A stretch of DNA of 64,000 nt from Syntrophobacterales bacterium (GCA_026417655.1 JAOACS010000008.1:78634-142633); one strand, 5' to 3'. Counted from the stretch's first letter, positions 17,993-27,733 are shown. Notes: generated by a model not told the origin, from the letters alone. Translations and numbers: made by a program.

Positions 17993-19807
17993 GTGAAGGA
18001 GGCTAAATATATCATTGGCATAGATCTCGGAACTACACATTGCGTTGTCGGTTATGCCCCTATAGGCAAAGATCTTCGCCCAGATATCCGCATTTTTAAT
18101 ATTCCCCAGGTTATCGCACCTTACGAGATAAAGCCTCTCCCCTTGCTTCCCTCCTTTTTACTCATGCCAACCTCCCACGATGTGCCTCCGGATAGCGTCC
18201 GAATGCCGTGGGAAACCACGATAGGAGATGAGGGCTATGTAGTGGGAGAGTTTGCAAGAAAGCGAGGAGCCGAAATCCCCCATAGACTTATCTCCTCTGC
18301 CAAATCCTGGCTATGCCATAGTGGTGTTGATAGGACTAAAGCGATCCTTCCGTGGGGAAGTTCAAGGGATGTAAAAAAGCTCTCCCCCGTCGAGGCTTTC
18401 TCCCTTTTACTTCATCATATCAAAGGGGCCTGGAATGCCGAAATGGCCAAAGATGACCCCTCTCTTCTTTTGGAACATCAGGATATCCTTATTACTGTTC
18501 CAGCATCCTTCGATGTTGTAGCGAGAGAGCTAACTGTTAAGGCGGTCCAGATGGCCGGGATAGAACAATTTACCCTTCTTGAGGAACCCCAGGCAGCATT
18601 CTATGGCTGGATTTACGATAATGAAGAGAGGTGGCGGGAGCTAGTTAAGGTTGGAGAACTTATTCTTGTCTGCGACGTAGGGGGAGGAACAACCGATTTT
18701 AGCCTTATAGAGGTTTCTGAAGAGGATGGTTCCCTCGCCCTTAGACGTATCGCTGTAGGTGAGCACATTCTTCTTGGAGGCGACAATATGGATCTTGCGC
18801 TGGCTTATCTTTTACGTCAGCGCCTTTCTTCTCGTTTAGATGATTGGCAGTTTAGGATGCTTTGGTATCAGTGCCGTATTGCTAAGGAGAAACTTTTGTC
18901 CCACGAAACTCTTCAATCTGAGCCAGTAGTCGTCCTTGGTCGGGGAACCTCTCTTATTGGTGGAACCTTAAGAACTGAGCTATCCCGAGATGATATTAAA
19001 GGTGTTCTACTTGAAGGGTTCTTTCCCTACTGCTCACTTGACGATTCTCCCCAGAGAAAGCCCAAAACGGGTGTCCGCGAAATGGGACTCCCCTATGAGG
19101 ATGATCCTGCCATTACTCGTCACATGGCTTACTTTCTCAGACGACAAATGAGAAGTCTAGAGGAGACTTTCCCTGTTGCAGTTCTCTTCAACGGAGGCGT
19201 TATGAAATCTTATCTATTTAGGCGCCGTGTCATTGATGTGATTGGATCCTGGGGAGGAGGAGCAGAGGTCAGAGAACTTGCTTCGAACGATCTTGACCTT
19301 GCAGTGGCTATAGGGGCTACCTACTATGGTTTTGTTCGTAGAGGAAGAGGTGTAAGAATCCGTGCGGGAGCCTCCAGAACCTACTATATTGGAGTAGAAA
19401 GCGCTATGCCCTCTGTCCCAGGAGTGCCAGCCCCGGTTAAGGCTCTCTGTGTTGTTCCCTTTGGCATGGAAGAGGGCACTTCTGTTGACATAAAAGATCA
19501 GGAGTTTGGGTTAGTTGTTGGAGATCAAGCGGTATTTACCCTTATGGCTTCAACCACTCGGAAGGAGGATGAGGTCGGAGCGATTGTTGAGGATTGGGAG
19601 GGAGATATACAGCCGATAGCGACAATGGAGACCCTCTTGACCCTTGATAAAGCAGTGGAGGAAGATACAACAGGAACTATTGTGCCGGTATGGCTTCAAA
19701 GCACCATGACGGAAATAGGCACCCTTGAACTTCACTGTGTAGATGCTACAGATCCTCAACGTAAGTGGAAGCTTACGTTCAATCTAAAAGAGAGGGAAAC
19801 GGACTAG
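17993..19807 (+). CDS. Hsp70 family protein, first of a tandem pair
   Basis: 604 residues. The N-terminal actin-like ATPase is clear: GIDLGTTHCVVGYAP (phosphate 1), CDVGGGTTDFSLIEV (phosphate 2), LLEEPQAAFYGW and LFNGGVMKSYLFRRR. The C-terminal part (about 440-604) is shorter than the DnaK substrate domain plus lid, and the EEVD-like tail is absent. A long insert with PHRLISSAKSWLCH distinguishes this subfamily from DnaK and HscA. Start GTG 17993 follows GGAAAGGAG. It ends 3 bases before the second Hsp70 gene, and the two are similar throughout the ATPase, so they look like an old duplication. Client unknown. Confidence 0.9.
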   Translation: MKEAKYIIGIDLGTTHCVVGYAPIGKDLRPDIRIFNIPQVIAPYEIKPLPLLPSFLLMPTSHDVPPDSVRMPWETTIGDEGYVVGEFARKRGAEIPHRLISSAKSWLCHSGVDRTKAILPWGSSRDVKKLSPVEAFSLLLHHIKGAWNAEMAKDDPSLLLEHQDILITVPASFDVVARELTVKAVQMAGIEQFTLLEEPQAAFYGWIYDNEERWRELVKVGELILVCDVGGGTTDFSLIEVSEEDGSLALRRIAVGEHILLGGDNMDLALAYLLRQRLSSRLDDWQFRMLWYQCRIAKEKLLSHETLQSEPVVVLGRGTSLIGGTLRTELSRDDIKGVLLEGFFPYCSLDDSPQRKPKTGVREMGLPYEDDPAITRHMAYFLRRQMRSLEETFPVAVLFNGGVMKSYLFRRRVIDVIGSWGGGAEVRELASNDLDLAVAIGATYYGFVRRGRGVRIRAGASRTYYIGVESAMPSVPGVPAPVKALCVVPFGMEEGTSVDIKDQEFGLVVGDQAVFTLMASTTRKEDEVGAIVEDWEGDIQPIATMETLLTLDKAVEEDTTGTIVPVWLQSTMTEIGTLELHCVDATDPQRKWKLTFNLKERETD

Positions 19808-19810
19808 CTC

Positions 19811-22663
19811 ATGAAACATCTTCGTCATGAACTTAGAGACTACAACTATATTATAGGGATTGATCTAGGAACGACTAACTCTGCTGTAGCCTATGTTGAT
19901 CTAGCTGAAGACATAAAAGATATTCGGGTCTTTGAGATCCCCCAATACGTAGCCTTGGGTGAAGTCTTGCCCCGTCCTGTATTGCCCTCCTTTCTTTACC
20001 TTCCTGGGAAATATGATCTTCCGAGGGATTACCTAGGGCGTCTTCCTTGGGAAGGTCAAAGGGAAGGTAATATTGAAATAGTTGGGGAATTTGCCAGAGA
20101 GCAGGGTGCTTCAGTCCCCCATAGACTTGTTGCCTCAGCAAAATCATGGCTTTGCCATGGTCGTGTTAATCGAAGGGCGAATATCCTCCCCTGGGGTGTC
20201 AAAGAATCCGATGATCTCAAAAAGGTCTCTCCCGTAGAGGCTAGTGCACGGTATCTTTCTCACGTTAGAAATGCTTGGAATTTTTTCATGGCGAAGGGAG
20301 ATCCTGAAAGAGCCTTTGAACAGCAGTTTATAGTTCTTACCGTTCCAGCATCCTTTGATGAGGTGGCTAGAGAGCTTACAGTGGAGGCATCTAGACTTGC
20401 TGGTATTCCAAAACTTGTCCTTATCGAAGAGCCCCTTGCAGCTTTCTACGCCTGGCTTTCCCTCCATGAGAGAGATTGGTCAAATATTATAAGTCCTGGT
20501 CAGATTGTTCTGATCTGCGACGTTGGAGGAGGGACAACAGACCTTACTATTGTGGCTCTCAAAAGATCGAGTGGAGTCGAAAGGGAACTTCATTTCGATA
20601 GACTAGCCGTAGGAGAACATCTCCTCCTTGGTGGTGATAATATGGATATTGCCATTGCCCGCTACGTGGAGGAAAAGATCACAGGAAAGATTGGATCCCT
20701 CGACCCTCGAAGGTGGCATCAACTTTGTTATCAGGCAAGAAGGGTTAAAGAGCAGGTCTTATCGGATTCTTCGGTTGCAGAAGCAAAATTTACGGTTCTT
20801 GGGCATGGGACGAAGCTTATTGGAGAGACTCTTTCAACAAGAGTGGAAGCCGATGAAATAAGAAGACTCATCCTCGATGGGTTTTTTCCATTTGTAGGTA
20901 AAAACGAGAGGCCTTCTCTGGTATCAAGAACCGGTATTGTCGAATGGGGGCTTCCCTATGTGCAGGATCCTGCTATCACAAAACATATAGCATGGTTTTG
21001 GAATAGATTTGAAAAGTTAGTAACGAGGGAGATAGGGAGGGAGGATCCTAGACCAGATTTTGTTTTATTCAACGGTGGAGCCCTTACGCCTTTAAGTATA
21101 AGGAGGAGGGTTCTTGATGTTATTTCCGACTGGTTCGGAGAACGACCTCAGGAGATTGCTCATCCTAGACTTGATCTTGCTGTAGGAATAGGAGCCGCCT
21201 ACTACGCTTTGGTGCGATTTGGTCAAGGTGTCCGTGTAGGTGCTGGAAGTCCAAGATCTTATTATGTTGTTGTTGGGAGGAAGGAGGAGGCTGTTGGTGA
21301 ATCGCATCGGGGTAAATATGATGCTGTCTGTATTGTTCCAAGGGGAACGGAGGAAGGTTTTGAGCATAGGATTGAGGAAAGATCTTTTGAGGTAATTTCT
21401 AATCAGCCAGTTTCATTTCGCCTTCTCGCTTCAACCACAAGAGTTGAGGATAAACTAGGGGACCTGGTTACATTGAGCGAAGAGGATTCCCTTTTACTTC
21501 CTCCCATAAACACTGTTCTAAGATTTGGGAAGACCGGGGAAAAGCGGGCTATTCCTGTAACTCTTGGCGTAAAACTTACAGAGGTGGGCACCTTAGAACT
21601 TTGGTGTCAATCTCTCAAAACCCCCCACAAATGGCAACTTCAATTTGACGTTAGGGAGACTTCAGAGAGCGAACGAGAGGCGAAAGTTAGGGAACATTCT
21701 TTGGTAGAAGAGACGATAGAAGTGGAAACCATCGAGAAGGCACTGGAGCTTATATCGGCAACCTTCGATCGTCGCGAAATCGATCCTCCCGATTTGCCTA
21801 AACTGATTGAAGAAACCTTTGAAGTAGCTAGAGAAAGATGGCCCCTTGGGGTTGTAAGAAAGATTGCAGACAAACTTTTGGAATACGAAAAAGCTCGATC
21901 CATCTCTTTCCATCATGAAGCCAGATGGTTCAACCTTCTTGGCTTTTGTTTAAGACCCGGCTTTGGTGATGTCTTAGATGAGTGGCGTATGAAGGAGGTA
22001 TGGAAAATTTTCCCTCAGGATTTAATCTTTTCGCGGCAGATCCAGTGTAGACTTGAGTGGTGGATATTCTGGCGAAGAGTCGCAGGAGGACTTACCTCGG
22101 GTCAGCAGTGGCGTATTTATCAGCAGGTTTCGTCATTCATTCAAGAGGTAGGCTATAAGAAGAAAAGATCTAGGACTCTGTCACCCCAGGAGATTATAGA
22201 ACTCTGGATGTGTCTTGCAAGCATGGAGCATCTTCCCGTTGAGACAAAGATTAGCCTAGGTAGATCCTTCCTCTCCAAGATTATAAAGGCAGGGAAACCT
22301 TCAACGAAGGAGCTATGGGTCATAGGACGATTGGGGGCTAGATCGCTTCTTTACGGGCCTGTTGACAAAGTTGTCCCGCCAGAGGAAGTTGTTGGCTGGG
22401 TGAACAAATTATTGGAAAAGGGCTTTTCAATGAATGAAGCCTTTGGGTATACTTTGTTAAGTATGGTTCGAGAGACAGGAGATCGGGCAAGAGATGTTCC
22501 CCCTGAGGTGCGAGAACGGACTTTGCGAGCCATTGAGAGGGTCCTTCCGGAGAGCAAGGTGCGATCCTTTATTGAAAGAACGGGATCCCCGGAGGGGAGA
22601 AAAGATAAAGAATGGGCATTTGGTGAGACCTTGCCTCCGGGGATTATTCTTAGCGATTTATAG
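19811..22663 (+). CDS. Hsp70 family protein with long helical C-terminal extension (DUF3731-type)
   Basis: 950 residues. Residues 1-620 parallel the upstream Hsp70: GIDLGTTNSAVAYVD, CDVGGGTTDLTIVAL, LIEEPLAAFYAW, LFNGGALTPLSIRRR. Beyond about 630 is a 320-residue, Glu/Lys- and Trp-rich, mostly helical extension (ARWFNLLGFCLRPGFGD, WRRVAGGLTSGQQWRIYQQ) that has no counterpart in DnaK and resembles the DUF3731 region of similar proteins elsewhere. The extension may bind a partner or client. Three bases separate it from its neighbour, so the pair is surely co-expressed. No J-protein or GrpE gene is nearby. Confidence 0.88.
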   Translation: MKHLRHELRDYNYIIGIDLGTTNSAVAYVDLAEDIKDIRVFEIPQYVALGEVLPRPVLPSFLYLPGKYDLPRDYLGRLPWEGQREGNIEIVGEFAREQGASVPHRLVASAKSWLCHGRVNRRANILPWGVKESDDLKKVSPVEASARYLSHVRNAWNFFMAKGDPERAFEQQFIVLTVPASFDEVARELTVEASRLAGIPKLVLIEEPLAAFYAWLSLHERDWSNIISPGQIVLICDVGGGTTDLTIVALKRSSGVERELHFDRLAVGEHLLLGGDNMDIAIARYVEEKITGKIGSLDPRRWHQLCYQARRVKEQVLSDSSVAEAKFTVLGHGTKLIGETLSTRVEADEIRRLILDGFFPFVGKNERPSLVSRTGIVEWGLPYVQDPAITKHIAWFWNRFEKLVTREIGREDPRPDFVLFNGGALTPLSIRRRVLDVISDWFGERPQEIAHPRLDLAVGIGAAYYALVRFGQGVRVGAGSPRSYYVVVGRKEEAVGESHRGKYDAVCIVPRGTEEGFEHRIEERSFEVISNQPVSFRLLASTTRVEDKLGDLVTLSEEDSLLLPPINTVLRFGKTGEKRAIPVTLGVKLTEVGTLELWCQSLKTPHKWQLQFDVRETSESEREAKVREHSLVEETIEVETIEKALELISATFDRREIDPPDLPKLIEETFEVARERWPLGVVRKIADKLLEYEKARSISFHHEARWFNLLGFCLRPGFGDVLDEWRMKEVWKIFPQDLIFSRQIQCRLEWWIFWRRVAGGLTSGQQWRIYQQVSSFIQEVGYKKKRSRTLSPQEIIELWMCLASMEHLPVETKISLGRSFLSKIIKAGKPSTKELWVIGRLGARSLLYGPVDKVVPPEEVVGWVNKLLEKGFSMNEAFGYTLLSMVRETGDRARDVPPEVRERTLRAIERVLPESKVRSFIERTGSPEGRKDKEWAFGETLPPGIILSDL

Positions 22664-22683
22664 AGATATGGGAGGAGATAAAG

Positions 22684-22875
22684 ATGTGTGAAGCCAATGC
22701 ATACCTTTTAAAGGGTGGGAATGAGGAATTGATAATGGAAGCTGTTGATACGATCGAGAACGAAAACGGGGTATTAAAAATGAAAAGTATATTTGGAGAT
22801 CAAAAGATGGTCCGGGGCGTAATACGCCGTATGGCTCTCGTGGATCATAAAATTATTATTGAGCCCAAGGAATAA
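22684..22875 (+). CDS. cooT: CooT-family nickel-binding protein
   Basis: 63 residues, matching CooT length (about 60-70). It begins MCEANAYLL, with Cys2 directly after the initiator Met as in CooT, where Cys2 helps bind Ni(II) in a dimer. The small beta-barrel pattern VDTIENENGVLKMKSIFGDQ, split as ENENGVLKMKSIFG, is present, and RGVIRRMALVDHKIIIEP closes it. CooT helps supply nickel to carbon monoxide dehydrogenase in Rhodospirillum; no CODH gene lies in this window. GGGAGG is 8 bases upstream. It is 20 bases after the second Hsp70 gene and probably shares its transcript. Confidence 0.85.
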   Translation: MCEANAYLLKGGNEELIMEAVDTIENENGVLKMKSIFGDQKMVRGVIRRMALVDHKIIIEPKE

Positions 22876-22885
22876 AATCTTTTAA

Positions 22886-22912
22886 GGGGAGCAGGGCTCC
22901 CCCCCCTTTTTT
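22886..22912 (+). terminator. Rho-independent terminator after cooT
   Basis: GGGGAGC (22886-22892) and GCTCCCC (22896-22902) form a 7-bp stem with a 3-base loop, followed by C4 and TTTTTT (22907-22912). It ends the DUF2760-Hsp70-Hsp70-cooT unit and runs into the stop codon (TTA, 22911-22913) of the convergent methyltransferase gene. Confidence 0.8.
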
Positions 22913-23981
22913 ATAAGCCAACAGAAAGAGTCATTACTTTGTGAGATTCCCCCATACCCCCAGGTAGAATGAGGGTCTTAAATTGAATTACCGATGAGGG
23001 ATTGTGGTTGTAGAGTCTTTCTAGGAATTTCTCATCTACCAGAGAGAATAGGTAACGATACTGGGTGGTGTAATTTTCAACCTTAAAACCTGCCTCCTCT
23101 GCCCACTTCGCTACCGCGGTAAAGTTTACATGGGCGGTAATGTCCTGCTCACCGATGTGCACGTAAGGAACATCATTAGTGGTATGTTTGAAGTAACACA
23201 TTAGGGTTCCACGGTTTCTCGATAAATCGTAGTACTCTTCAGAGAGATAGCCATAATCTATCAACAGAACAAGCCCCCCCTTTAACAATCCCCTAAGAGT
23301 TCTTAGCCAGTTTCTTATCCTAAGACATGCTTCGGAGCGGTAGTTGTCAAAATGTTGGACCCAAGGGGCGAACTCTTCCAGATAACTGATGAGTTCATTG
23401 TCGGCGGGATAAAAAGTTTCTACGAATTCACCATCTCTATCGGTGCCAACATAAACTTCCAAGATCCTACTGTCTCTTACTTCAAAAAGCCTAACTGGGA
23501 AAGCATCAAGGATTTCATTACAAATGATTACTCCAGAAAGATGTTCCAATTCGAAGATGTCCCTCCACCAAAATACCTTAGAGAGAAAGTTTTCTAATCT
23601 CTTTTTCTGGAGTTTAACTAGGTGTGGATTCAACTCAACCAAATGATAGGAAAGGCATGATTCAATAGGATTACCTTGAAGGGCTGTAAGAATATCGTAT
23701 GCAAGATGTCCCATACCAGGGCCTATTTCAACAATGTGAAAATCCTTAGGCTCTCCCATTCTTCGCCACACTTCTTCAATGGGGCGGCTTAAAATCGAAC
23801 CGAAGACATTCCCAAGATGAGATGCTGTAAAAAAATCTCCACCCCTTCCAATCGTAGATCCTTCTCTAAGGTAATAACCCATGTTGGGAGCATAAAGTGC
23901 AAGCTCCATGAAGCGTTCAAAGGGGATTGGTCCCTTTGAGCGGATTTCGGAAAGGATTAACTCGCGAAGGGTATTTTCCAT
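22911..23981 (-). CDS. MidA/NDUFAF7-type SAM-dependent methyltransferase
   Basis: 356 residues. SAM-binding motif VEIGPGMGHLAYDIL, EILDAFPVRLF and LLIDYGYLSEEYY match the NDUFAF7/MidA (DUF185) family; mitochondrial NDUFAF7 dimethylates an Arg of complex I subunit NDUFS2. The N-terminal IPFERFMELALYAPNMGYY is the family hallmark. Last gene of a minus-strand run with metG, ricT, holB and tmk, 2 bases after metG. Bacterial target is unknown, so complex I maturation is inference. Confidence 0.88.
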   Translation of the reverse strand: MENTLRELILSEIRSKGPIPFERFMELALYAPNMGYYLREGSTIGRGGDFFTASHLGNVFGSILSRPIEEVWRRMGEPKDFHIVEIGPGMGHLAYDILTALQGNPIESCLSYHLVELNPHLVKLQKKRLENFLSKVFWWRDIFELEHLSGVIICNEILDAFPVRLFEVRDSRILEVYVGTDRDGEFVETFYPADNELISYLEEFAPWVQHFDNYRSEACLRIRNWLRTLRGLLKGGLVLLIDYGYLSEEYYDLSRNRGTLMCYFKHTTNDVPYVHIGEQDITAHVNFTAVAKWAEEAGFKVENYTTQYRYLFSLVDEKFLERLYNHNPSSVIQFKTLILPGGMGESHKVMTLSVGL

Positions 23982-23983
23982 TG

Positions 23984-25891
23984 TTATTTTACAATAGCAC
24001 CAACCGGTATCGGCCTTTCTGGGCTTACGAGTACTAGCCCTTCGGGACCTCCAGCAGCAAGGACCATGCCGTAAGACTCTACTCCCATTAGCTTTACTGG
24101 CTTTAAGTTCGCCACAAGGACTACCTGTTTTCCTACGAGCTCCGAAGGATCGTAATATTCTGCTATACCTGCCACGACCTGGCGGGTTTCACCGATATTG
24201 ACCTTGAGTTTCACAAGTTTTTTCGATTTCTCAATCCGTTCAGCCTCGACGATCGTTCCGACGACGAGTTCTATCTTCTGGAACTCTTCAATGGAAATAA
24301 GCTTCCTTTCCTCCACCGTTTTTACCTCCTTTTCTTTTCTTCTACGCCAGGCTTCCAAATCGACCCTGGGGAATAGGGGTTCACCCTTCTCAATGGGCGA
24401 TCCTTCTTTAAGGGCTGGAATGGTAGCGTCACGACTCCATAGAACATCGAAGGCCCTTTTCGGTGACCCTAGCCGTCTAAATATCTCTTCCGCCGTGTCA
24501 GGCATGAAGGGAACTATAAGGACCGCTACAAGATGATTAACTTCCAAAAGGAGCCTTAAGACATGGGAAAGTCTTTCGGTATCTCCCTTTTTAGCAAGTT
24601 CCCAAGGAGCTACTTCATCGATGTATTTATTAGCTCGATTTATAAGCTCCCATAGGGCAATAAGGGCCTTGTGAAACTCCATACCCTCCATTGCCACCAC
24701 ATAGGCTTTCTTTGTTTCGTCGCACTTTTTCAACATATCTTCGTCATGGGCACTACCCTTTGGTGTTATCCATTTGGGTGTAATCCCGCCGGAGAATTTC
24801 TGAACCATAGCAGAGGTTCTACTGAAAAGATTCCCTAGGTCGTTTGCAAGATCGGCGTTAAGTCGTTGAATAAGGGCCTCTTCGCTAAAGTTTGCATCGA
24901 GACCAAAGACCATCTCACGCATAAGGAAATAACGGAAGGCATCTAACCCATAGACACTTACAAGATCGAGGGGACGAACCACTGTGCCCTTGCTCTTACT
25001 CATCTTTCCTTCCTCTATTTTCCAGTATCCATGAACATGGAGGCTCTGATAAGGCTGGATACCGGCGGCCTTAAGCATTGTAGGCCAGTAGATGGCATGG
25101 GGTTTCAGAATGTCCTTAGCTATCAGATGGTGTGCGACCGGCCAGAATTTATGAAACAACTCGCCATGGGGATAATCCAGGGCGGAGATATAGTTTATTA
25201 AGGCATCGAACCACACATAGGTAACGTAGCGATCATCGAAGGGTAGGGGGATTCCCCAGTCGAGCCTTTCCTTCGGCCTCGATATGCATAAATCTTCGAG
25301 GGGTTCTCTGAGAAATCCAAGGACCTCGTTACGATAGCGCTCAGGGGTTATAAAATTTTGATTTTGTTCAATGTATTCAATGAGCCATGATTGATATTTG
25401 CTCATGCTAAAGAAGTAATTATCTTCTTCTCTTACTATGGGAGGCTTATCATGATCGGGACATTTACCGTCAACTAACTCCCGTTCCGTATAGAAACGCT
25501 CACAGCCTATGCAATAGAGCCCTCGATAGGAGCCAAAATAAATGTCTCCAGCCTCGTAAACCTTCTGGAGGACGTATTGGACAACCCTTTGGTGTTTAAG
25601 GGATGTGGTTCTTATGAAGTAGTCATAGGATATGTTGAGCCTAGGCCATGTTTTTTGAAACTGTTCACTGATTTTGTCAGCATATTCCTTTGGACTGAGG
25701 CCAGCTTCTTGAGCAGCCTGAACTATTTTGTCACCATGCTCATCGGTTCCAGTCAGGAAAAAGGTTTCATACTCCATTAGTTTGTAGAAACGATTAAGGA
25801 CATCGGCCACTATTGTTGTATAAGCATGGCCAATGTGGGGGGGTGCATTAACGTAGTAAATGGGGGTTGTAATGTAGAATTTCTTTGTCAT
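23984..25891 (-). CDS. metG: Methionyl-tRNA synthetase with C-terminal tRNA-binding domain
   Basis: 635 residues. Class I catalytic motifs are PPHIGHAYT (HIGH) and GKMSKSKGTV (KMSKS). A metal-binding knuckle CIGCERF with a later Cys in DGKCPDH indicates the single-knuckle B. subtilis-like form. A helical anticodon domain follows, and the last 105 residues are a Trbp111/EMAP OB-fold (VVGTIVEAERIEKSKKLVKL, LKPVKLMGVESYGMVLAA) that makes the enzyme dimeric in homologues. It overlaps ricT by 4 bases and is the usual neighbour of that gene. Confidence 0.95.
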   Translation of the reverse strand: MTKKFYITTPIYYVNAPPHIGHAYTTIVADVLNRFYKLMEYETFFLTGTDEHGDKIVQAAQEAGLSPKEYADKISEQFQKTWPRLNISYDYFIRTTSLKHQRVVQYVLQKVYEAGDIYFGSYRGLYCIGCERFYTERELVDGKCPDHDKPPIVREEDNYFFSMSKYQSWLIEYIEQNQNFITPERYRNEVLGFLREPLEDLCISRPKERLDWGIPLPFDDRYVTYVWFDALINYISALDYPHGELFHKFWPVAHHLIAKDILKPHAIYWPTMLKAAGIQPYQSLHVHGYWKIEEGKMSKSKGTVVRPLDLVSVYGLDAFRYFLMREMVFGLDANFSEEALIQRLNADLANDLGNLFSRTSAMVQKFSGGITPKWITPKGSAHDEDMLKKCDETKKAYVVAMEGMEFHKALIALWELINRANKYIDEVAPWELAKKGDTERLSHVLRLLLEVNHLVAVLIVPFMPDTAEEIFRRLGSPKRAFDVLWSRDATIPALKEGSPIEKGEPLFPRVDLEAWRRRKEKEVKTVEERKLISIEEFQKIELVVGTIVEAERIEKSKKLVKLKVNIGETRQVVAGIAEYYDPSELVGKQVVLVANLKPVKLMGVESYGMVLAAGGPEGLVLVSPERPIPVGAIVK

Positions 25892-26799
25892 TCTTCTTCC
25901 TCTTCAGTTTCCATCATGTTCAGATTATCATCCGACAGAATGTCTTCTGTAGCCACCTGATTGAAGGTCTGGCTTTGAGTTCTAGCCAAAGCCTGACGGC
26001 ATGCCTCCTCATCCAAAGGTGGGTATTGAATTTCCATCTGCCTACCGTCCTCTAGTTCTACCGTGATACTCCTTTCAAGAACATTTTGCCTTATGACTTT
26101 TCCCTTGCCTTCCGGAGTTTCAATCTTTCGTCCAACTTTGGGAAGTCCTTCTTTTAATACCGAATAAACGGGATGTTCATACTGAAGACAACACATTAAC
26201 CTCCCACAGGAGCCTGAGATTTTGAGGGGATTAAGACTTAAATTTTGGTCTTTTGCCATCTTAAGCGATACGGGATGGAATCTTTTCAAGAATTGGGCGC
26301 AACACATGGGTCGGCCACATATACCAATTCCCCCTACCGCGGCAGCGTGATTTCTCACGCCGATTTGCCTAAGTTCGATCCTCATCTTAAGGTGCTTTAC
26401 CAGGTCCTTTAGCAATTCTCTAAAATCAACCCGCCCTTCGGCGGTAAAGTAAAAGATGATTTTCGATTCGTCAAAGAGAAGTTCCACATCAACAAGTTTC
26501 ATGGGTAGATTGTGAGTCGAAATTCGCTGAAGGCAGTATTCCCTTGCAGCTTGTTCCCTGCTTCTATGGCTAAAATACTTCTCGATCTCCTGTTCTGTTG
26601 CAGGCCTTTGAATCTCTCGGAGGTGGATTTCTCCTTCTTCCATCGCAAGATATAGGGGACCCTCCACTACAACACCTACGGCAATACCCTCTGGAGATTC
26701 AGCAAGAACGTAGTCTCCAACCTTAACATCCCAGGGGCCTGGATCAAAATGCCAAATGAAACTTCTTTCTCTGAACCTCACACCAATTCGCTTACTCAT
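25888..26799 (-). CDS. ricT: RicT/YaaT (PSP1 family) regulatory iron-sulfur protein
   Basis: 303 residues. The PSP1 core has GICGRPMCCAQFLKRF and SGSCGRLMCCLQYEHPVY; these Cys belong to the family set that in B. subtilis RicT takes part in cluster binding in the RicAFT complex, a specificity factor for RNase Y. Partners RicA and RicF are not in the window. The C-terminus is acidic and Glu-rich. It lies between holB and metG, overlapping both (8 and 4 bases), an arrangement conserved across many bacteria. Role in RNA processing here is inference. Confidence 0.9.
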   Translation of the reverse strand: MSKRIGVRFRERSFIWHFDPGPWDVKVGDYVLAESPEGIAVGVVVEGPLYLAMEEGEIHLREIQRPATEQEIEKYFSHRSREQAAREYCLQRISTHNLPMKLVDVELLFDESKIIFYFTAEGRVDFRELLKDLVKHLKMRIELRQIGVRNHAAAVGGIGICGRPMCCAQFLKRFHPVSLKMAKDQNLSLNPLKISGSCGRLMCCLQYEHPVYSVLKEGLPKVGRKIETPEGKGKVIRQNVLERSITVELEDGRQMEIQYPPLDEEACRQALARTQSQTFNQVATEDILSDDNLNMMETEEEEE

Positions 26800-27733
26800 A
26801 GAGATCTTCCCTTATCCTCATTCCAATTTCTTCAAGAAGAAGTGTTTTGTTTACGTTGAATCTAAGCGATTGTTCCGCTTCTTCTATTGTTTCAAAGAAG
26901 TCAAGATATTTATCAATATGTCTAGGGGATGCCTCTTCATGTTTTCGGATAATTATCACTAACCAACTCTTCAAGTACCTAAGTAAGGCTTCTAGATCTT
27001 GGTGTTCCTCAAGCCACCTTGTAATTTCTGTAAAAAACTTCCACATAGGCACCTCCCTAATAGTCTTTACTCGTAGTGAGACTGTGACCCAAGGAGAAGG
27101 AGTTCCTGCCTTTAGAAGTTCCATAAGCTTTGAATGACTGCCATTTGCAAGAAGAACATAAGAAAGGATTTCCTCCTTAGAAAGTGTCAACCTCTCCTCG
27201 GCAACCCTTAGTAATTCATTTGTCGGAACCGGCTGGAGGGATATTTTACAGCACCTTGATCTAATGGTGGGAAGAAGCTGGTAATAACGGGATGAAGTGA
27301 GCAGAAAGATATTTCCTGTTGGAGGTTCCTCAAGAATCTTTAGAAGTGCGTTAGAGGCTTCATCGCTTAGTTTTTCCGCCTCTTCTATGATAATAACCCT
27401 GAAGTGGCCTCCTCTCACCCGGTATGATGTCTCTTCTATGATGGCCCTCACTTGATTGATTTTTATTACGTTTCCTTCAGCTCTCACCATTATAAGGTCT
27501 GGATGTATTAGGGCTTCGACCTTGCGGCAGGATCCGCAGGTTCCACAGGCAAGGGCTGAATCTGATCTTTTTTCACAAAGAAGAACTTTGGCAACCTCTA
27601 GAGCGAAGGCGGTCTTCCCTATACCTTCCCTGCCTGTAAGTAAAATCGCGTGGGGAAGCCTATTTTTAGCCATGAGATTTCTTAATATTGCGAAGGCCCT
27701 GTCCTGGCCTCCTTCGGTATTCTGATGCCCCAT
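26792..27733 (-). CDS. holB: DNA polymerase III, delta' subunit
   Basis: 313 residues. AAA+ clamp-loader subunit: Walker-like GREGIGKTAFALEVAKVLLC, zinc module with Cys in CEKRSDSALACGTCGSC, split as CGTCGSCRKV, DEASNALLKILEEPP, and the SRC motif in TIRSRCCKISLQP. ATG 27733 gives the N-terminal GGQDRAFAILRN segment expected in the family but overlaps tmk by 52 bases; ATG at 27667 would remove it. The longer start is preferred because that segment is conserved. Neighbour order tmk-holB-ricT-metG is classic. Confidence 0.9.
   Translation of the reverse strand: MGHQNTEGGQDRAFAILRNLMAKNRLPHAILLTGREGIGKTAFALEVAKVLLCEKRSDSALACGTCGSCRKVEALIHPDLIMVRAEGNVIKINQVRAIIEETSYRVRGGHFRVIIIEEAEKLSDEASNALLKILEEPPTGNIFLLTSSRYYQLLPTIRSRCCKISLQPVPTNELLRVAEERLTLSKEEILSYVLLANGSHSKLMELLKAGTPSPWVTVSLRVKTIREVPMWKFFTEITRWLEEHQDLEALLRYLKSWLVIIIRKHEEASPRHIDKYLDFFETIEEAEQSLRFNVNKTLLLEEIGMRIREDLYE

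Noticed and set aside
21640..21903. Minus-strand open frames within the second Hsp70 gene
   Set aside because: Antisense shadows in a repetitive Glu/Lys-rich coding region; no independent support.
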